A model generated the notes under the pieces. That model made no database searches. It was not told the DNA's origin and was given only the letters and a program-made list of their open reading frames with translations. Positions 4,586 to 7,065 of a DNA stretch of 7,065 bases are shown piece by piece. The DNA is taken from contig JAFVET010000057.1 of NCBI GenBank assembly GCA_017475875.1, forward strand, positions 1 to 7,065, in the 5' to 3' direction. The position numbers and the translations under genes are program-made. The first letter of the stretch is position 1; each line of letters starts with the position of its first letter. The stretch is from Candidatus Methanomethylophilaceae archaeon (lineage in GTDB: Archaea; Thermoplasmatota; Thermoplasmata; Methanomassiliicoccales; Methanomethylophilaceae).

Positions 4586-5820
4586 GTGCCCTCCTCCCAG
4601 CCCGTGATGTATTTCCTCTGAGCCTCGGTGAGCTCGTCGATGGTGACGCCCATCGACTCCAACTTTATCCTTGCGATGAGCTCGTCGATCTCGTGGGGCA
4701 CGTTGTGGACCTTGCATTCGAGTCCGGAGTAGTTGTTCACCATGTACTCGATCCCCAGCGCCTGCGTCGAGAAGCTCATGTCCATGATCTCCGCGGGGTG
4801 GCCCTGTCCGGCGGCGAGGTTCATCAGGCGGCCCTCCGCTATCAGATACAGGCGGCGGCCGTCCTTGGTACGGTATTCGTCGATGAAATCCCTGACCCTG
4901 CGCTTGGATACGGATATCGAGTCCAACACCGTCTTGCTGATTTCGTTGTCGAAATGCCCGACGTTGCCCATGACGCACCCGTCCTTCATGTTGCGGAGCG
5001 CACCTTCGGCCACGACGTCCTTGCACCCGGTGACTGTTATCACGATGTCAGCCAGAGGTGCGGCGTCGGCCATCCTCATGACCTCGAAACCGTCCATCTT
5101 GGCCTCTATCGCCTTTATCGGGTCGACCTCGGTCACGATGACGCTCGCCCCTAGCCCTTTGGCCCTCATGGCGACACCTTTCCCGCACCATCCGTATCCC
5201 GCCACCACCAGTCTCTTACCGGAGACCATGAGGGTGGTGGCGTTCATCCAACCGTCGAAAGTGGACTGTCCGGTTCCGTAGCGGTTGTCGAACAGGAACT
5301 TCATCTTGGCGTCGTTGACGTCGAGGACGGGGTACTTCAAGGCACCGTCGGCGGCCATGGCCCGGAGACGGACCACACCGGTGGTGGTCTCCTCGTTGGC
5401 GGCCTTGATTCCGGGAAGGACGTCCTGACGGGACGTGTGGGACATCGCGATCAGATCGGCACCGTCGTCGATGATGAAGTCCGGGTGCATGTCGAGGACC
5501 GTGTTTAGGTTCCTGTAATACTCCTCGGACGACTCCCACTTCTTGGCGTAGACCTTCAGGCCGTACTCCTCCCTGAGCGCCGCCGCGACGGAGTCGTCGG
5601 TCGACAGCGGGTTGCAGCTGGCCAGCCTGATATCGGCACCGGCGTCCGCGAGCGTCACAGCCAACATCCCTGTCTTGGCCTCGGTGTGCAGGGCCATTCC
5701 GATCTTGAGTCCGGCCAGGGGTTGTTCGGCCTTGAAGCGTTTCCTGACCTCCATCAGCACGGGCATATGGTCTTCCGCCCAGTGCAACCTCAGAGATCCC
5801 CTCTCCACAAGTTCGTCCAT
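4582..5820 (-). CDS. ahcY: Adenosylhomocysteinase (SAH hydrolase), archaeal H-x-E-x-K type
   Basis: This 412-residue NAD-dependent enzyme cleaves S-adenosylhomocysteine reversibly to homocysteine and adenosine, removing the product inhibitor of SAM methyltransferases. Conserved elements are SCN (68-70), IDDGAD (117-122), NEETTTG (142-148), VNDAKMKFLFDNRYG (168-182, with Lys174 and Asp178 matching the catalytic pair) and the Rossmann loop AGYGWCGKG (207-215). Further on come GHF (288-290) and AEGRLMNL with GHP (328-342). The substrate motif is HTEAK (45-49), that is H-x-E-x-K, where classical enzymes have H-x-T-x-E. The C-terminal K-P-x-x-Y-R-Y tail of bacterial and eukaryotic enzymes is absent, as in other short archaeal forms. 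The ATG at 5820 follows the preceding stop by four bases, with GAGGAGG (5836-5830) nine bases upstream. It may process S-inosylhomocysteine, as described for Methanocaldococcus. Confidence 0.95.
   Translation of the reverse strand: MDELVERGSLRLHWAEDHMPVLMEVRKRFKAEQPLAGLKIGMALHTEAKTGMLAVTLADAGADIRLASCNPLSTDDSVAAALREEYGLKVYAKKWESSEEYYRNLNTVLDMHPDFIIDDGADLIAMSHTSRQDVLPGIKAANEETTTGVVRLRAMAADGALKYPVLDVNDAKMKFLFDNRYGTGQSTFDGWMNATTLMVSGKRLVVAGYGWCGKGVAMRAKGLGASVIVTEVDPIKAIEAKMDGFEVMRMADAAPLADIVITVTGCKDVVAEGALRNMKDGCVMGNVGHFDNEISKTVLDSISVSKRRVRDFIDEYRTKDGRRLYLIAEGRLMNLAAGQGHPAEIMDMSFSTQALGIEYMVNNYSGLECKVHNVPHEIDELIARIKLESMGVTIDELTEAQRKYITGWEEGT
4589..4598 (-). promoter_or_regulatory. Ribosome binding site deciding the TTG start of the PfkB kinase
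   Basis: On the minus strand, 4598-4589 reads GGGAGGAGGG inside the last codons of SAH hydrolase. Its GGAGG core ends seven bases before the TTG at 4585, an ideal spacing. The strength of this site supports a non-ATG start in TTGA overlap with the upstream stop, over later in-frame GTG codons. Confidence 0.7.
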
Positions 5821-5824
5821 GTCT

Positions 5825-6577
5825 TCATTCCTCCTCGAATTCGGCCATGAGCGAATCGCATATGGCCTGGATCGTACGTTTCCTGCTCTCCTTGGCGTCG
5901 AAGCCTTCCTTCAGAGCCTTTATCGCCTGTTCGTCTCCGCGCAGTTCGTCGACGTATCTCCTGATGTTCGCTACCGCGCGCGTGATCTCGTCCGAGATCG
6001 GCACGGTGGCGGTCCTCGACGTACGTGAAAGCGGGTTCAGGTCTATGGAGATCACGACCTTCCCCATCTTCACCAGGGCTTCGGCACGGTCGCCGTCCTC
6101 GATCGGTACAAGGATGACGTCGCTGTCGAAAATCCCCTCGGAAGTGCACAGCGCACGGTCGTGGTTCAGACCTTCGATGCGGCGGTCCGGTTCCCTTCCC
6201 AAGACCTCCTTGGCGCCTTTCGATTCGAGGTACGAGATGAGTCCCTCCATGCGCTCGGGCGTGCGGTGGAACAGGTTCACCTCGAGTTTGGCGGGCACCG
6301 CCTCGGCAAGGGCTATGAGTCCCTCCGGATCCAACGCCGCCGCGTTGCCGTTTACGCAGACGACGGGCCTCTCCGCATCCAGGAGGAAAGCAGCCGCGAC
6401 ACGTTCCGCCTCTTCCGACGGAGGGATGGTCCTTTCGCCCATCAGGTAGTCGTATGCTTCGCCGCGACCGTGCGATATGAGTCCCGTGGGGGTCACCAGA
6501 CCTTTGCCGACCATGTCGACCAGGTGCTCGCGCGTCATCAGCGATTTGTATCTTGGATGGTCTTTAGGTATTTCCAC
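5825..6577 (-). CDS. 4-phosphopantoate--beta-alanine ligase (archaeal phosphopantothenate synthetase)
   Basis: This 250-residue archaeal enzyme joins 4-phosphopantoate and beta-alanine using ATP to give 4'-phosphopantothenate. With pantoate kinase it replaces the bacterial PanC/CoaA route to coenzyme A. Family-typical blocks are MEIPKDHPRYKSLMTRE at the N-terminus, GLISHGRGEAYDYLMGE (32-48), VNGNAAALDPE (75-85), NLFHRTPERMEGL (101-113), GREPDRRIEGLNHDRA (127-142) and PIEDGDRAEALVKMGKVVI (158-176). The last block runs on through SIDLNPLSRTSR (177-188) to DEITRAVANI. Length and start match the family. The start codon is GTG (6577-6575). A TATA-like element about 25 bases upstream suggests a leaderless message. 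Pantoate kinase is not seen in the window. The gene leads the five-gene minus-strand cluster and ends four bases before SAH hydrolase. Confidence 0.93.
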   Translation of the reverse strand: MEIPKDHPRYKSLMTREHLVDMVGKGLVTPTGLISHGRGEAYDYLMGERTIPPSEEAERVAAAFLLDAERPVVCVNGNAAALDPEGLIALAEAVPAKLEVNLFHRTPERMEGLISYLESKGAKEVLGREPDRRIEGLNHDRALCTSEGIFDSDVILVPIEDGDRAEALVKMGKVVISIDLNPLSRTSRTATVPISDEITRAVANIRRYVDELRGDEQAIKALKEGFDAKESRKRTIQAICDSLMAEFEEE

Positions 6578-6585
6578 GAATTATG

Positions 6586-6606
6586 GATATAAATACCGAT
6601 ATAAAT
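6586..6606. promoter_or_regulatory. Divergent promoter with tandem TATA-like elements
   Basis: GATATAAAT occurs at 6586-6594 and 6598-6606, a direct repeat with a 12-bp period. On the minus strand each copy reads ATTTATATC. The centre of the right copy (about 6602) is 25 bases from the GTG of the CoA-synthesis gene and 31 bases from the ATG of the hydrolase. It could thus place a leaderless or near-leaderless start for either gene. The left copy would put transcription starts inside the minus gene (near 6564) or 17 bases ahead of the plus gene. No Shine-Dalgarno sequence precedes either start. Confidence 0.6.
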
Positions 6607-6632
6607 CCTTGGAAGTCGACCGCACATACTTT

Positions 6633-7065
6633 ATGAATGAAACAGATGGCACGGACGTGCCATTCGCGGAGACCGACGGAGCCAGAGTTCATTACGAGAC
6701 CTACGGTAGGGGGATCCCGGTGATCCTCGTCACGGGACTGAACGGTACCGTATCGTTCTGGGACAGGCTCGTCCAGCTCATGGGAGACGGATACAGAACG
6801 GTTGCGATCGACAACCGCGGTGCAGGCCTTACGGAATACCGCGGACCGTTCTCGATGTCTGATATGGCCGACGACGTCCGTTGCATCATGGATGCCGAAG
6901 GGATTGCCTCTGCGCACCTCGTCGGCTGGTCCATGGGTTCCCACATATCCCTGAACCTCGCCGCCAGACATCCCGGCAGGGTCAGATCCCTCACGCTCGT
7001 GTCCTCGATGACCCGGACACCAAGCCGTTCGTCGTACATCCTGACTTCAATGGCGAAGAAGCTCC
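6633..7065 (+). CDS. Alpha/beta hydrolase, N-terminal part, runs off right edge
   Basis: The frame opens with an ATG at 6633 and stays open for 144 codons to the window end. The product shows the N-terminal half of an alpha/beta-hydrolase fold. There is an early beta pair (ETDGARVHYETYG), the oxyanion-side strand VILVTGLNGT (29-39), DNRGAG (60-65) where many members have D-x-R-G-x-G-x-S, and the nucleophile elbow GWSMGS (98-103) with Ser100. These are followed by AARHPGRVRSLTLVSS (110-125). The catalytic acid and His would lie beyond the window. The closest well-known groups are esterase/lipase-like and pimeloyl-ester hydrolase-like proteins, but the substrate is unknown. The oxyanion segment has TGLNG instead of the commoner HGxG. 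No Shine-Dalgarno sequence is present, and the TATA-like element at 6598-6606 implies a leader of only a few bases. Confidence 0.88.
   Translation, partial: MNETDGTDVPFAETDGARVHYETYGRGIPVILVTGLNGTVSFWDRLVQLMGDGYRTVAIDNRGAGLTEYRGPFSMSDMADDVRCIMDAEGIASAHLVGWSMGSHISLNLAARHPGRVRSLTLVSSMTRTPSRSSYILTSMAKKL
6646..6663. repeat. 18-bp perfect dyad at the start of the hydrolase gene
   Basis: ATGGCACG (6646-6653) and CGTGCCAT (6656-6663) are perfectly complementary across a GA spacer. The dyad covers codons 5-11 of the hydrolase and lies just downstream of the predicted transcription start. Such a position and symmetry would suit an operator for a dimeric repressor. In RNA it could form a hairpin with a four-base loop close to the 5' end of a leaderless message. 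A chance palindrome shaped by coding sequence is the alternative. Confidence 0.5.

Overview
The window looks like chromosomal DNA of a methanogen-related archaeon, most likely class Thermoplasmata and perhaps order Methanomassiliicoccales. This rests on archaeal information and metabolism genes (an iron-sulfur primase large subunit PriL, archaeal-type 4-phosphopantoate--beta-alanine ligase, a Fap7/AK6-type adenylate kinase, a CDP-alcohol transferase of the archaeal lipid type), on TATA-box promoters placed so close to start codons that messages should be leaderless, and on the sequence feel of the proteins. The placement is inferred from memory of these families, not from a search.

Layout. 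Positions 1-502 are visibly more AT-rich than the rest and hold no gene that I recognise. On the minus strand there is the first 22 codons of a hydrophobic protein running off the left edge and, overlapping it by ATGA, a doubtful 72-codon frame. The same region contains a striking imperfect inverted repeat (252-373) with a perfect 13-bp core. Positions 503-1186 (minus) encode the rRNA ribose methyltransferase RlmE/FtsJ. A 258-bp divergent promoter region separates it from priL (1445-2503, plus). PriL ends tail to tail, with a 7-bp overlap, against a five-gene minus-strand cluster occupying 2497-6577. A 55-bp divergent promoter with two copies of a TATA-like element separates that cluster from an alpha/beta hydrolase (6633 onward, plus) that runs off the right edge.

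The five-gene cluster reads, in transcription order: phosphopantothenate synthetase (CoA synthesis), S-adenosylhomocysteine hydrolase, a PfkB-family kinase, an AK6-type adenylate kinase, and a CDP-alcohol phosphatidyltransferase. Every junction is a short gap or an overlap (4-nt gap, TTGA overlap, ATGA overlap, 10-nt overlap), so co-transcription and translational coupling are very likely. The middle three genes make a coherent chain: SAH (or its inosine analogue) is split to nucleoside plus homocysteine, a nucleoside kinase could phosphorylate the nucleoside, and the adenylate kinase could lift AMP to ADP. The hydrolase carries the H-x-E-x-K form of the active-site motif rather than H-x-T-x-E, raising the question of whether it acts on S-inosylhomocysteine.

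No rRNA, tRNA, CRISPR array, insertion sequence or defence system was seen. Most of the window is ordinary housekeeping DNA; the least explained part is the structured AT-rich stretch at the left edge.
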